This document shows positions 19,155-29,057 of a DNA stretch of 64,000 bases, one piece after another. The notes beneath the pieces are model-generated. The model searched no databases. It worked only from the letters and a program-made list of their open reading frames with translations, and had not been told where the DNA came from. This stretch comes from Agrobacterium larrymoorei (lineage in GTDB: Bacteria; Pseudomonadota; Alphaproteobacteria; Rhizobiales; Rhizobiaceae). The stretch is taken from assembly GCF_030819275.1 (NCBI RefSeq), contig NZ_JAUTBL010000001.1:1022501-1086500 (forward strand). The letters run 5' to 3'. Positions within the stretch are counted from its first letter, which is position 1, and every line of letters begins with the position of its first letter. The position numbers and the translations under genes are program-made.

Positions 19155-19171
19155 GAGCATTCGCTTTGCTC
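19155..19171. promoter_or_regulatory. Candidate operator O1 for the SorC-type regulator
   Basis: The inverted repeat GAGCA-N7-TGCTC lies right at the predicted transcription start of the smo operon, so a bound protein would block initiation. The same five-base half-sites recur in reverse polarity at 19270-19286. Confidence 0.35.
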
Positions 19172-19178
19172 GAGGGCA

Positions 19179-19207
19179 ATTACTCACTTTTCGATGTGCA
19201 AAGTCAA
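19179..19207 (-). promoter_or_regulatory. Promoter of the smoEFGK-mtlK operon
   Basis: On the minus strand, TTGACT (19207-19202), a 17-base spacer, and AGTAAT (19184-19179), which matches the -10 consensus at four of six positions. Transcription should begin near 19172, about 40 bases upstream of the smoE ATG. This is the best-looking sigma-70-type promoter in the window. Confidence 0.6.
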
Positions 19208-19269
19208 GCATCCTCCTGCGCTGCAACGCAAAAGAAGAAGCTAATATACTGATTCAAATCATATATTTT

Positions 19270-19286
19270 TGCTCAGTGAGTGAGCA
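19270..19286. promoter_or_regulatory. Candidate operator O2 overlapping the end of the regulator gene
   Basis: The inverted repeat TGCTCA-N5-TGAGCA covers the stop codon of the SorC-type regulator. Its centre is about 115 bp, close to eleven helical turns, from that of the repeat at 19155-19171. Such spacing would allow looping by a tetrameric SorC-family protein. Confidence 0.35.
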
Positions 19287-20226
19287 TATACTCAGCTGAA
19301 TCCTCGTCGGTGATAACACCATTGAGCAATCCCCCTCGCAAAGCTGCGAGAATGGCAGGCGATTTTTTCCGCCCTTGAGCGATACCAATCACAGTGCATG
19401 TTTCCCTTGGCGGCACGGGAACGGAGGCAACGCGATCATTGATGGGGTTGTTCATGATCCTTCCCTCTTCATCGAAGAACCAGCCGCAGATCTCACCAGC
19501 CGCCCCCTCGGCGATCAGTCGCTTCATCTCGTCCACGGCGAGGAACCCGTCGAGACACAAGGGCGCGTTTTCTCCCAATTCACCAACGCCGACAAAGGTC
19601 ACATTCGCGGCAGCCCCCAAAGCCAGCGTGGAGCGGACCATGGGCTGATCATGCAGCAAGACGCGCTCTTCAGATGATGAGCAAAGAACCGGCAGCGGCA
19701 TGGGAAAGTGGCGAGCCTTGATCGCATCCGCCATGGAGAAGATGACGTTGTAATAGGCCGCCGAGCCATCGGGACCGATATTGCCGGTGAGTGAGACGAT
19801 GCGATGCTGCGGACAATCCATCGGCGGGAGTTGATCCACGGCGGCTTTCAGCGTTCGCCCCGTTCCCACAGCCAGCACGATCGGCTCGGGCTGCCGCAGC
19901 CATCGCTCGATTTCCGCAGCACCCGCCTCGGCAATTCCCACAGTGGATGAGGTTCCTGCCGGATCGCTCGGAACGACCTCGACATGCTTGAGCGAAAAGC
20001 GCTCGCGCAGCGCCTCTGCCTTTTCCAGACAGGCAGCAATCGGATGGTCGAGCCGGACCTTGATCAGACGCTCTGCAACGGCCAGCGAGACAAGACGCTG
20101 CGCGGACTGGCGCGAAATACCCATGGCAGCAGCGATCTCGTCCTGCGTGCGGCCAGCCACATAATAGAGCCAGCCGGCGCGTGCCGCGTCGTCTAACCGT
20201 CCACCGCTATCGGATCGCCTCGCCAT
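19273..20226 (-). CDS. SorC/DeoR-type sugar-binding transcriptional regulator of the polyol operon
   Basis: A 317-residue regulator. An N-terminal winged-helix DNA-binding part (TQDEIAAAMGISRQSAQRLV, about 28-47) is followed by the SorC sugar-phosphate-binding domain, which resembles glucosamine-6-phosphate isomerase (VLAVGTGRTLKAAVDQL near 116 and a C-terminal CTVIGIAQGRKKSPAILAALRGG). It lies just upstream of smoE on the same strand with 141 bp between, as in the smoC/smo arrangement of other alphaproteobacteria. It probably controls the whole operon in response to a polyol or its phosphate. Confidence 0.87.
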   Translation of the reverse strand: MARRSDSGGRLDDAARAGWLYYVAGRTQDEIAAAMGISRQSAQRLVSLAVAERLIKVRLDHPIAACLEKAEALRERFSLKHVEVVPSDPAGTSSTVGIAEAGAAEIERWLRQPEPIVLAVGTGRTLKAAVDQLPPMDCPQHRIVSLTGNIGPDGSAAYYNVIFSMADAIKARHFPMPLPVLCSSSEERVLLHDQPMVRSTLALGAAANVTFVGVGELGENAPLCLDGFLAVDEMKRLIAEGAAGEICGWFFDEEGRIMNNPINDRVASVPVPPRETCTVIGIAQGRKKSPAILAALRGGLLNGVITDEDSAEYMLTH

Positions 20227-20332
20227 CTCTTTGCCCTAACTTGTCTGCTCCCCAAGTGCTGGCATTTTTTACGGCAAAATGTCAAATTACGAGACACGGC
20301 AGATGGCTCTTGATCGGTGGTCGTGCGGCCCG

Positions 20333-22183
20333 TCAGGCTGTTTCCTGCACGAGATGCCCGGCGGAAACTTCCCTATAATGGCGCGGCGGCGGCACATAAC
20401 CTGCCGGACGGATTGGGGTTTTGATCTCGTCTGTCGCCATGTTGCGCCGAACGTGTCGTCGCGAAGGATCCGGCACTGGAACGGCAGACATGAGCTTTTT
20501 CGTATAGGGATGTTGCGGATTGTCGAACACGGCAGCGCGCGGCCCGATCTCGACGATTTCTCCGAGATACATCACCGCGACGCGATGACTGACCCGCTCC
20601 ACCACCGCCATATCGTGCGATATGAAGAGGAAGGCCAGATTGAGGCTCTGTTGCAGGTCGAGCAGCAGATTGCACACCTGCGCCTTGATCGAGACATCGA
20701 GCGCCGATACCGCTTCGTCGGCGACGATCACCTTGGGATCGAGCATCAAGGAGCGGGCAATCGCAACACGCTGACGCTGGCCGCCCGAAAATTCATGTGG
20801 GAAACGCCGCATCATATCTGCGGTGAGGCCCACTTTCTCCAGCAGGTCCGCAGCTTTTTCACGCGCCTGCTGCTTGTTGCCGAGACGATGCTCGAGGAAG
20901 GGTTCCATGATCGCGGCCCCCACGCTCATCCGTGGGTCGAGACTGGCGAAAGGATCCTGGAAAATCATCTGTACGCTGCGCCGCATGGCGCGCAACGTCA
21001 CCTTATCGAGTTTCATCACCTCGTAGCCGTCGAGCATCACATTGCCGGATGTCGGCTCGATCAGCCGCGTGATCGAGCGACCGGTGGTGGATTTACCGCA
21101 CCCTGATTCGCCGACAAGCGAGAGCGTCTCCCCTTCGGCGAGATCGAAGGACACCTTCTCAACCGCATGCACCGCACCGGATTTACGAGCAAAGAGACCC
21201 GAGCGAATATCGAAACGCGTTGTCAGGTCCTTGACCGAAAGGATGGGCGTCTTACCGCCGGACACCGTGTTGTAAACCTCCGAAGCAGGCTGGCTTTCCC
21301 CTGTCTTGATGTCGACGATCGGGAAGCGGGCGGGAAGCACACGATCCTTCATCGAACCGAGTTTGGGGACGGCCGAAAGGAGCGCGCGCGTGTAGGGGTG
21401 CTGGCCACGATGAAAGATATCGTCCGTGGCCCCGGTCTCCACCACATCGCCGCGAAACATCACGATGGTGCGGTCCGACACTTCGGCCACGACACCCATA
21501 TCATGGGTAATGAAGAGGACCGACATGCCCTCCTCTTCCTGCAATTGCTTGATAAGGTCGAGGATCTGGCCCTGGATCGTCACATCGAGCGCCGTCGTCG
21601 GCTCGTCGGCGATCAAGAGTTTCGGCCTGGAGGCAAGTGCCATGGCGATCATCACACGCTGGCGCATGCCGCCGGAAAACTGGTGCGGATAATCGTCGAA
21701 GCGGCTCGTCGCATTGGGAATGCGCACCTTTTCCAGAAGGCGGATGACCTCTGCTTTGGCGGACGATGAGGAGATATTCTGATGCACGGTTAGCGCTTCG
21801 GCGATCTGCTTGCCGATCGGAAAGATCGGATTGAGGCTCGTCATCGGCTCCTGGAAGATCATCGAGATTTCCTTGCCGCGAACCTTTCGCATGTCCTCTT
21901 CCGGCAGGCCTAGAAGATTGCGCCCGCCGAGCATGACCTCGCCTTCGATGCGGCTCATCTTCTTATCCAGAAGCCGCATGATGGAAAGCGACGTAACACT
22001 CTTGCCAGAGCCACTTTCGCCAACGATTGCCACCGTCTCGCGCGGCGCGATCTCGAAACTCATATTTCGCACCACGGATTTCCATCCGCCATCGACGCGG
22101 AAGGATGTGGTGAGATTTCGAACCGATAGGACCGGGCTTACGGACCCGCCGGTCTCTTCCATGGACGTTCCGGCCAAAAGCAT
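20333..22183 (-). CDS. Peptide-type ABC transporter, fused double ATP-binding protein
   Basis: A 616-residue protein that joins a DppD-like and a DppF-like ATPase (GsiA/YejF architecture). The first half has Walker [10 protein letters not shown], signature [15 protein letters not shown] and Walker [13 protein letters not shown]. The second half has [24 protein letters not shown] and [12 protein letters not shown]. An oligopeptide-transporter C-terminal segment lies between them. The ATG at 22183 (MLLAGT) has GGAG seven bases upstream and is preferred over the reading from 22267, which overlaps the hydrolase gene. It probably energises the binding protein and permeases at 23700-27471, which lack ATPases of their own. 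Confidence 0.88.
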   Translation of the reverse strand: MLLAGTSMEETGGSVSPVLSVRNLTTSFRVDGGWKSVVRNMSFEIAPRETVAIVGESGSGKSVTSLSIMRLLDKKMSRIEGEVMLGGRNLLGLPEEDMRKVRGKEISMIFQEPMTSLNPIFPIGKQIAEALTVHQNISSSSAKAEVIRLLEKVRIPNATSRFDDYPHQFSGGMRQRVMIAMALASRPKLLIADEPTTALDVTIQGQILDLIKQLQEEEGMSVLFITHDMGVVAEVSDRTIVMFRGDVVETGATDDIFHRGQHPYTRALLSAVPKLGSMKDRVLPARFPIVDIKTGESQPASEVYNTVSGGKTPILSVKDLTTRFDIRSGLFARKSGAVHAVEKVSFDLAEGETLSLVGESGCGKSTTGRSITRLIEPTSGNVMLDGYEVMKLDKVTLRAMRRSVQMIFQDPFASLDPRMSVGAAIMEPFLEHRLGNKQQAREKAADLLEKVGLTADMMRRFPHEFSGGQRQRVAIARSLMLDPKVIVADEAVSALDVSIKAQVCNLLLDLQQSLNLAFLFISHDMAVVERVSHRVAVMYLGEIVEIGPRAAVFDNPQHPYTKKLMSAVPVPDPSRRHVRRNMATDEIKTPIRPAGYVPPPRHYREVSAGHLVQETA

Positions 22184-22230
22184 GCTGATCTCCAAAAAAG
22201 CGGAAGGCGGCCGGAGAGGCCGCCCCGTCG

Positions 22231-23394
22231 TCACACAGCCAGCGCGGTTTCGGCCATCGAAACCCAATAGCTGATGCCATAGGGCAATGCGTCGTCATTG
22301 AAATCATAGGCGGCGTTATGCAGGCTCGCAGTATCGCCATTGCCGATGAAGATGAACGCACCGGGACGCGCTTCCAGCATGTAGGAAAAGTCCTCGGCAC
22401 CCATATGCGGGTTCGGATTGGTGTTGACCGCCGTCGCACCGGCAACGGCCTTGGCGACCGCGGTTGCGAACTCCGTCTCGGTATCGTGGTTGAAGGTCAC
22501 CGGATATCCGCGATGATAATTCACCTCCACGGTCGCCCCATGTGCCAGAGCGGTTGCAGCCGCCACTTCCTTGAGGCGCTTCTCAGCGAAGTCGCGAGTT
22601 TCAGGCAGCAAAGTGCGCACGGTTCCGGTCAATGTTACCGCGTCTGGAATAACGTTGTAGGCCGTGCCGCCGTGGGTCGTGGTCACAGTCAGTACAAGCG
22701 ATTTCAACGGATCGGTCTCGCGGGAGACGATGGATTGCAGCGCGATAATGACATGCGCTGATGTCAGTACCGGATCGACGGACAGATGCGGCGCGGCAGC
22801 ATGGCTGCCCTTGCCGGTGATGACGATTTCGAAAGTGTCCGCCGCCGCCATGGTGGAGCCTTTGCGGATGGCGAACTGCCCGACGGGAATGCCGGGTTCG
22901 TTATGCATGCCATAGACCTGGGAGATGCCGAACTTCTCGATCATGCCGTCGTCCAGCATGGCCAGCGCACCTGCTCCACCTTCCTCGGCGGGCTGGAAAA
23001 TAACCGCGACCGAACCCTTGAAATTGCGGGTCTCCGCCAGATACTGCGCAGCACCCAGAAGCATGGCCGTGTGTCCATCGTGACCACAGGAGTGGGCCTT
23101 GCCGGGCGTCTTCGAGGCCCATGACTTGCCGCTGGTCTCAAGAATCGGAAGAGCGTCCATATCGGATCGAAAGCCGATGGTAGGACCATCGCCATGCCGT
23201 CCCTTGATGATGCCAACGACGCCCGTCTTGCCGATGCCGGTTTCAACGATATCGCAGCCGAATGACCTCAATTTCTCGGCTACGAAGCTGGAGGTTTCGA
23301 AGACGTCGTAGAGCAATTCCGGATGTTCATGCAGATAGCGCCGCCAGCCCGCGACTTCATCTTGCATTTCAACAGCACGGTTTAATATGGGCAT
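22231..23394 (-). CDS. M20-family amidohydrolase (hippurate/aminoacylase-like)
   Basis: A 387-residue cytoplasmic metallopeptidase of family M20D that removes N-acyl or peptide bonds from small substrates. Metal-site motifs are SCGHDGHTAML, FQPAEEGGAG and GMHNEPG, and PHMGAEDFSYML lies near the C-terminus. The start is the ATG at 23394 (MPILNR) after an AGGGA. The frame opens further upstream but without a site. It lies 47 bp upstream of the double ATPase gene on the same strand. This suggests that the importer brings in N-acylated amino acids or peptides which this enzyme hydrolyses. Confidence 0.87.
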   Translation of the reverse strand: MPILNRAVEMQDEVAGWRRYLHEHPELLYDVFETSSFVAEKLRSFGCDIVETGIGKTGVVGIIKGRHGDGPTIGFRSDMDALPILETSGKSWASKTPGKAHSCGHDGHTAMLLGAAQYLAETRNFKGSVAVIFQPAEEGGAGALAMLDDGMIEKFGISQVYGMHNEPGIPVGQFAIRKGSTMAAADTFEIVITGKGSHAAAPHLSVDPVLTSAHVIIALQSIVSRETDPLKSLVLTVTTTHGGTAYNVIPDAVTLTGTVRTLLPETRDFAEKRLKEVAAATALAHGATVEVNYHRGYPVTFNHDTETEFATAVAKAVAGATAVNTNPNPHMGAEDFSYMLEARPGAFIFIGNGDTASLHNAAYDFNDDALPYGISYWVSMAETALAV

Positions 23395-23699
23395 TCTTCT
23401 ATTCCCTGTTTTTGTTCCCCGCCGGGTTATTGGACGCCATATTGCGGATGGAATTCCCGCTTTTGCAAGCACGAATTTCATAATCTGAACGAAAAATAGG
23501 CCCGTTATAAATTAGCTCAATTTTTGGTCATCAAACACAGAAAGTATCTTGCTTTTCAGAACGACAGACCATAGCATCACTATTGAAACCGAGTTTTCTC
23601 CATATAAATCATATATTTAAGCAATATATCGCGCAAATTTCGCGTGACGAAACGGTGGAAAACGAAAACGGAATCAATCCGAAAAAAGGGGAAATAACG

Positions 23700-25409
23700 A
23701 TGATAAAGCGCAGTGTTCTTTACGCAGGCACCATGGCGGCGGCAATCTTGGCAGGGTCCGCCGCCCATGCTGAACGCGGCAGTGACGGCGAACTGAAAAT
23801 CCTGTTCTGGCAGGCCGTCTCCACTCTCAATCCCTATCTGTCCGGCGGCACAAAGGAGGAATACAGCTCCTCCATGATCATCGAGCCCTTGGCGCGTTAC
23901 AATGAAAAAGGCGAGTTGGTCCCGACGCTGGTCACCGAGATCCCCACACTCGAAAATGGCGGTGTCGCCAAAGACCTGCTGAGCATGACCTGGAAGCTGA
24001 AGAGCGATGTCAAATGGTCGGACGGCACGCCCTTTACCGCAGAAGACGTGGTGTTTACCTGGAAATATTGTACCGCCCCTGATGGTGGCTGCGCGCAGAG
24101 AGCACAGTATGAAGGCGTGAAAAATGTCGAGGCGATCGACCCGCACACCGTCAAGATCACCTTTACCGAGCCGAAACCCTATCCCTATTCCGCCTTTATC
24201 GGTGCGCAATCTCCTGTCATCCAGAAAAAGCAGTTCGAAAACTGCGTCGGACCGGCCGCCCCCGGCTGCACATCCGCCAATTTCGGGCCCATCGGGACGG
24301 GACCCTTCGTCGTCAAGGACTTCAAGGCGAACGACGTGATCACCTACGTCGCCAACCCCAATTATCGCGATCCGGCAAAGCCAGCCTTCGCGACGGTGAC
24401 GCTAAAGGGTGGCGGCGATGCGGCATCGGCTGCGCGCGCCGTGCTTGAAACCGGCGAGTTCGATTACGCCTGGAATATGCAGGTCGAGCCGGAAGTTCTG
24501 GCGACCATGGTTGCCGCCGGAAAGGGTAAGCTGGTCACCGCCTTCGGTACCAATGTCGAGCGTATCGTTCTCAACTGGTACAATCCCGATCCGGCGCTGG
24601 GCGACAAACGCTCCACCAAGGAAGCTGGCCCTCACCCCGCCCTGTCCGATCCTGCCGTGCGCCGCGCACTTTCGCTTGCCATCGACCGCGACATTATCGA
24701 TGAGGCCGGTTACGGCGAGGCGGGCAAACCGACCTGCAACATCGTGCCTGCGCCCGAAGCCTTCAACTCCACCAAGAATGACAGCTGGTGCCTGAAGCAG
24801 GATATCGAGGGTGCCAACAAGCTGCTGGACGAGGCGGGCTGGGTCAAGGGAGCGGATGGCATCCGCGCCAAGAATGGCGTGAAGCTATCCTTCCTCTACC
24901 AGACCTCCACGAACTCTGTTCGTCAGGCCGTTCAGGAACTTGTGAAAGACATGTGGTCGCAGATCGGCGTTGGCGCGGAGCTGCGCAATATCAGTGCCTC
25001 GGTCTTCTTCGGCGGCGATCCCGCAAGCCCTGACACGTTCCAGAAATTTTATGCCGACGTCGAAATGTACACCAATAATTTCAGCGGCACCGACCCGGAA
25101 AAATATCTGGCCGAATGGATGTGCAACAACGTTCCCGCTCCGGCAAATGGTTGGCAGGGGCAGAATATTCCCCGTTATTGCAACCCGAAATTCGATGAAC
25201 TGCTGGCTGTTCTCTCCAAGACGGCGGAGCCTGCCAAGCGCGAAGAAATATCCAAGCAGCTGAACGACATGCTCACCGAGGAAGGCGCGCATATCCCGCT
25301 CATCCACCGAGGCAACGTCTCCTCGCATTCGCTGACGCTGGAAGGCGTCAAGATCAACGGCTGGGATTCGGAGCTTTGGAATATCGCGGACTGGTCCCGC
25401 AAGAAGTAA
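23700..25409 (+). CDS. Peptide-type ABC transporter substrate-binding protein (SBP family 5)
   Basis: A 569-residue periplasmic protein. The start is the ATG at 23700 with AAGGGGA upstream, giving signal peptide MIKRSVLYAGTMAAAILAGSAAHA. Family 5 motifs include VKWSDGTPFTAEDVVFTWK near residue 105. Several cysteine pairs (for example KYCTAPDGGCAQ and NCVGPAAPGC) suggest disulfides in the periplasm. It is divergent from the M20/double-ATPase unit and is followed by a hairpin and two permease genes. Confidence 0.89.
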   Translation: MIKRSVLYAGTMAAAILAGSAAHAERGSDGELKILFWQAVSTLNPYLSGGTKEEYSSSMIIEPLARYNEKGELVPTLVTEIPTLENGGVAKDLLSMTWKLKSDVKWSDGTPFTAEDVVFTWKYCTAPDGGCAQRAQYEGVKNVEAIDPHTVKITFTEPKPYPYSAFIGAQSPVIQKKQFENCVGPAAPGCTSANFGPIGTGPFVVKDFKANDVITYVANPNYRDPAKPAFATVTLKGGGDAASAARAVLETGEFDYAWNMQVEPEVLATMVAAGKGKLVTAFGTNVERIVLNWYNPDPALGDKRSTKEAGPHPALSDPAVRRALSLAIDRDIIDEAGYGEAGKPTCNIVPAPEAFNSTKNDSWCLKQDIEGANKLLDEAGWVKGADGIRAKNGVKLSFLYQTSTNSVRQAVQELVKDMWSQIGVGAELRNISASVFFGGDPASPDTFQKFYADVEMYTNNFSGTDPEKYLAEWMCNNVPAPANGWQGQNIPRYCNPKFDELLAVLSKTAEPAKREEISKQLNDMLTEEGAHIPLIHRGNVSSHSLTLEGVKINGWDSELWNIADWSRKK

Positions 25410-25418
25410 CACGCCGAT

Positions 25419-25448
25419 GGCCGGCCTTCTCATCGAGGCCGGCCTTTT
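25419..25448 (+). terminator. Strong hairpin with T run after the binding-protein gene
   Basis: GGCCGGCC, a ten-base loop, GGCCGGCC and then TTTT. It lies 10 bases after the stop at 25409 and 100 bases before the permease gene. It should act as a partial terminator or 3' stabiliser that raises binding-protein output over permease output. Confidence 0.7.
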
Positions 25449-25547
25449 GCATGCCCCTGGACCATGATCTGAAGACACATTTGCCGCGTCACGGCGTAAA
25501 GACTTCCAACTTTCGCCATGCCGCGCTCTGCGTCTGGAGAGTTTCAG

Positions 25548-26558
25548 ATGTTTACCTTTACACTCCGACGGCTTGCCTTCGCCGTACCCACCCTGCTCGT
25601 CATCAGCTTCGTTATCTTTGCGCTTCTCGATCTCGCGCCCAATGACCCGACGGGTGATCTGCCTTTGACGATCCCACCGGAAGTGCGAGCGCAGATTCGT
25701 GCCTCGCTTGGTCTCGATCAGCCCTTCTTCATCCGCTATCTCATGTGGTTGCAGCAATTCTTCATCAACGAGCCGCTGAACCTGATTGAGACCCTGACCG
25801 GCTGGCAAATTGGCGATGGCGATCGTGTCCGCATTCTGTCCTGGGCGACGCGCAGCCCGGTGGTCGATCTTGTCGTCCAGCGCATGCCGCAGACACTGTG
25901 GGTTGTGGGCCTTGCCTATCTCTTCGGAGCGTTGCTTGCGATCCCGATCGGGGTGATCTCCGCCTATAAGCAGTATTCGCTCTTCGACCAGATCGGCACG
26001 TTCATATCCATGGTCGGCTATTCGGTCCCGACCTTCTTCACCGGCGTTCTGCTGGTCGTCATCTTCAGCTCCAACCTGCAATGGTTTCCTTCCGTCTACG
26101 ACACCAATCTCCGAGTCACCGACTGGGCGAGCTTCGTGGCTCAGGTGAAGCAGATGTTCCTGCCCGTTATGGTGTTGACGCTCTATAACGTGTCGCAGAT
26201 CAGCCGCTTCGTACGAGCCTCCATGCTGGACAATCTACACCAGGACTATGTGCGGACCGCCCGCGCCAAAGGCGTCAAAGAAAAAACCGTGGTGCTGAGC
26301 CATGTGCTGCGAAACAGCCTGATCCCGGTTGTCACCGTCATCGCCCTCGGTGTGCCAACGATCTTTTCCGGCGCCATCATCACCGAGCAGATATTCCGCG
26401 TGAACGGGCTGGGCCAACTGCTGATTACTGCCGTCCAAGGGGCAGATATTCCGCTGGTCCAGACGCTGACCTTCATTTTCGCGGTGCTCATCGTGCTTTT
26501 CAACCTGATCGCCGACGTATTGTACGGCATTCTCGACCCGAGGATCCGCTATGACTGA
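25548..26558 (+). CDS. Peptide-type ABC transporter permease, DppB-like
   Basis: A 336-residue permease. The ATG at 25548 (MFTFTLRRLAFAVP) has GGAG eight bases upstream. It has one N-terminal helix, a long periplasmic stretch (about 30-110) and then five helices. The EAA loop reads YVRTARAKGVKEKTVVLSHVLRN. The C-terminus ADVLYGILDPRIRYD is typical. It overlaps the next gene by eight bases. Confidence 0.89.
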   Translation: MFTFTLRRLAFAVPTLLVISFVIFALLDLAPNDPTGDLPLTIPPEVRAQIRASLGLDQPFFIRYLMWLQQFFINEPLNLIETLTGWQIGDGDRVRILSWATRSPVVDLVVQRMPQTLWVVGLAYLFGALLAIPIGVISAYKQYSLFDQIGTFISMVGYSVPTFFTGVLLVVIFSSNLQWFPSVYDTNLRVTDWASFVAQVKQMFLPVMVLTLYNVSQISRFVRASMLDNLHQDYVRTARAKGVKEKTVVLSHVLRNSLIPVVTVIALGVPTIFSGAIITEQIFRVNGLGQLLITAVQGADIPLVQTLTFIFAVLIVLFNLIADVLYGILDPRIRYD

Positions 26559-27471
26559 CGCGACCATGACCGAGCCTACGGCAGCTAAAAGCCCGACGCT
26601 ATCCGCGCTCGCCGATATCTGGAAACAGTTCCGGCGTCACAAGGGCGGCGTCGCGGGACTTGTCGTCTTCATCTTCATCCTGCTTGCCGTCTATGTTGGC
26701 CCCTACATCCACACCGTTGCTCCTAACGCTCTCAATGTGAAGGCCCGAAATCAGTGGCCCTCGCTTGCCCATCCGTTCGGTACGGACAATCTCGGCAAAG
26801 ACATGCTAGCGCAGGTTTTGGCGGGAGGGCGCATTTCGCTCGCCGTCGGCATCACGGCCATGCTGCTGGCCCTGTTTCTCGGCACGCTGATTGGCGTGCT
26901 GTCGGGTTATTTCCGCCGGTTGGATGGGCCGTTGATGAGGCTGACGGACCTGTTTCTGGCTCTGCCGCTTCTGCCGCTATTGCTCGTCATATTGCTGCTG
27001 TTTCGCGATACGCTGCGCGCCGCATTCGGCCCGGAGACCGGCATCTTCATCCTCATCGTCTTCGTGATCGGGATAACGAGTTGGATGCATACGGCCCGCA
27101 TCGTACGCGGCGATGTTCTGGCAATGAAAAACCAGGAATTCATCGAGGCGGCGAAATCGAGCGGCATGCGCGAACACCGCATCATCGTCAAACATATTCT
27201 ACCAAACGTCTTGAGCTCGATCATGGTCTCGGCAACGCTTGGGATCGCCTCCGCCATTATCACGGAGTCGGCACTCTCCTTCCTCGGACTCGGCTTCCCA
27301 TCCGATTTTCCGACCTGGGGCCGGTTGCTGTTCGATGGAGCGAACTTCCTGCAGTTGACGCCGTCACGCGTGCTATGGCCGGGGCTGGCCATTTCGCTGA
27401 CGGTGTTGAGCGTCAACTATATCGGCGACGCCGTGCGCGACGCGCTGGACCCGAGAGCGCTGAAGAACTGA
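26551..27471 (+). CDS. Peptide-type ABC transporter permease, DppC-like
   Basis: A 306-residue permease whose ATG at 26551 lies inside the end of the preceding gene. DppC features are HPFGTDNLGKDMLAQ, the EAA loop (FIEAAKSSGMREHRIIVKHILPN) and SFLGLGFPSDFPTWG. It should pair with the upstream permease and use the fused double ATPase encoded on the other strand. Confidence 0.89.
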   Translation: MTDATMTEPTAAKSPTLSALADIWKQFRRHKGGVAGLVVFIFILLAVYVGPYIHTVAPNALNVKARNQWPSLAHPFGTDNLGKDMLAQVLAGGRISLAVGITAMLLALFLGTLIGVLSGYFRRLDGPLMRLTDLFLALPLLPLLLVILLLFRDTLRAAFGPETGIFILIVFVIGITSWMHTARIVRGDVLAMKNQEFIEAAKSSGMREHRIIVKHILPNVLSSIMVSATLGIASAIITESALSFLGLGFPSDFPTWGRLLFDGANFLQLTPSRVLWPGLAISLTVLSVNYIGDAVRDALDPRALKN

Positions 27472-27500
27472 GGCAGGAAACATCACCGCCTAGTGTAAGT

Positions 27501-27534
27501 AACCCAGTCGACTCATGATGAGCCGGGCTGGGTT
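27501..27534. terminator. Inverted repeat between convergent units
   Basis: AACCCAG and CTGGGTT arms with partial pairing inside (CTCATGATGAG). It lies between the end of the permease gene (27471) and the end of the convergent amidase gene (27605). There is no T run, so it is a weak or Rho-assisted terminator at best. Confidence 0.4.
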
Positions 27535-27604
27535 CGTCATAAAATGCCGGACCTCGGGAATAGCGTCGGCGTTGCTACCGACGGAAGGCATCTGAGATAA
27601 GTGA

Positions 27605-29002
27605 TCAGCCTTGCGCTTTTGGCTGCGGCCACTGTTTCACACCGCCACTCCAGTCCTCGAAGGCCTTGGACAACTTCATAACAAAGAGATCCTCAAAGCG
27701 CGGGCCAACGATCTGCAGGCCAATCGGCATGCCGGACTTCGAGAAGCCGCAATTGATCGAGGAGGCCGGTTGTTCCGACATGTTCCAAGGCACTGTGAAG
27801 GCAATGTGTTCAAAGGGCAGTTGCGGGTCATTGGTGGGAGAAGCCCAATCCGCCGGATAGGAGACAATCGGATTGGTCGGCGAGATGACAGCATCGACCT
27901 TCTGCATCAGCCGCCCGCAGCTCTTGCGCATTTCCATGGTCTGGTTGAAGCCGAAGACGGCGCGCGACCCTGACACGTCCGCACCCTTTCTTGCCCATTC
28001 CAGAATATAGGGCAGGATCAAGTCCCGGCGTTCCTCGCTGAGCGCCACCATGTCGCCCCAGAATTTCGCCCGCCAGAAATCATCCAGCCCATCCAGCATG
28101 TCGCGCGTCAGCACCGGCTCGACCGGAACGATGATGGCGCCTGCCGCTTCGAAGAGCTTGGCAGCAGAAATGACGGCGTCACGCACTTCGTCATCCAGAG
28201 GGAGGCCGCAGCCTGCATCCAGCATCAGACCGATCTTCAGGCCCTTCACGTCGGCGTTCAGGTCAAGCCAGTCGATTTCGCTGGGAGGCAGCGATGTGCC
28301 GTCGCGCCAGTCCGGGCGCGTCAACGTTGCCATGGCATAGGCGGCATCGGTGACGGTGCGCGCCATCGGCCCGGCGCAACGACCGGTGTAGAAGGGATCG
28401 ACCGGAATACGGCCTTGGCTGGGCTTGAAACCAAAAAGGCCGGTCCATCCAGCGGGAAGACGCACGGAGCCGCCGATATCCGTGCCGATATGCAGCGTGC
28501 CATAACCGGCCGCCCCCGCGGATGCCGCACCGGCGCTGGAGCCTCCGGGGTTTTGCGTCGGGTCCCATGGGTTGCGGCTGAGCTTGTGAAAGCTGGAAAG
28601 GCCCGACGAAAGCATACCGTAATCCGGGCAGGTCGTCTTGGCATAAAGGATTGCCCCGTCTTCACGGCAGCGCGCCGCCACAGGCGCATCCTCAAGTGCT
28701 GGAACCAGTTCGACCGCCTTCGTGCCGAGCGGCACGGGCTGACCCTTTGTGGCAATGAGCTCCTTCAGCGAGACCGGGAGACCATCGAGGGGCCCGAGTG
28801 TTTCTCCCTTCACCCAGCGCTGCGTCGAAGCTTCCGCTTGGCTACGGGCATCTTCCGGATCATAGGCGTAAAGGGCGTTCACAATTGGCTCGAATGCCTC
28901 GATGCGTGACTCTACTGCCTGCCAATATTCCAGTGGGGACAGTGTCTTGTCTCGGTAAAGCGCCAGAATTTCGAGCGTGTTGAGGTCTATGAGATCGGTC
29001 AT
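27605..29002 (-). CDS. Amidase-signature family hydrolase
   Basis: A 465-residue amidase of the AS family, which cleaves carboxamide bonds through a Lys-cisSer-Ser triad. The triad is visible: Lys80 in GLPVSLKE, Ser155 in NPGGSSAG and Ser179 in TDIGGSVRLPA. Length is normal. It lies 55 bp after the frameshifted permease gene and ends the co-directional peptide-import block. The imported compounds are therefore probably amides or amidated peptides. The exact substrate cannot be read from the sequence. Confidence 0.88.
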   Translation of the reverse strand: MTDLIDLNTLEILALYRDKTLSPLEYWQAVESRIEAFEPIVNALYAYDPEDARSQAEASTQRWVKGETLGPLDGLPVSLKELIATKGQPVPLGTKAVELVPALEDAPVAARCREDGAILYAKTTCPDYGMLSSGLSSFHKLSRNPWDPTQNPGGSSAGAASAGAAGYGTLHIGTDIGGSVRLPAGWTGLFGFKPSQGRIPVDPFYTGRCAGPMARTVTDAAYAMATLTRPDWRDGTSLPPSEIDWLDLNADVKGLKIGLMLDAGCGLPLDDEVRDAVISAAKLFEAAGAIIVPVEPVLTRDMLDGLDDFWRAKFWGDMVALSEERRDLILPYILEWARKGADVSGSRAVFGFNQTMEMRKSCGRLMQKVDAVISPTNPIVSYPADWASPTNDPQLPFEHIAFTVPWNMSEQPASSINCGFSKSGMPIGLQIVGPRFEDLFVMKLSKAFEDWSGGVKQWPQPKAQG

Positions 29003-29057
29003 GGAATCGTCTCGTCAAAAATAACAGGATGTGAGGGTTGATATCGGCTTCGGGCGA

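Noticed and set aside
24885..26081. Long minus-strand frame (398 codons) across binding-protein and permease genes
   Set aside because: It crosses a gene boundary and a terminator, has low-complexity composition and overlaps two well-supported plus-strand genes.
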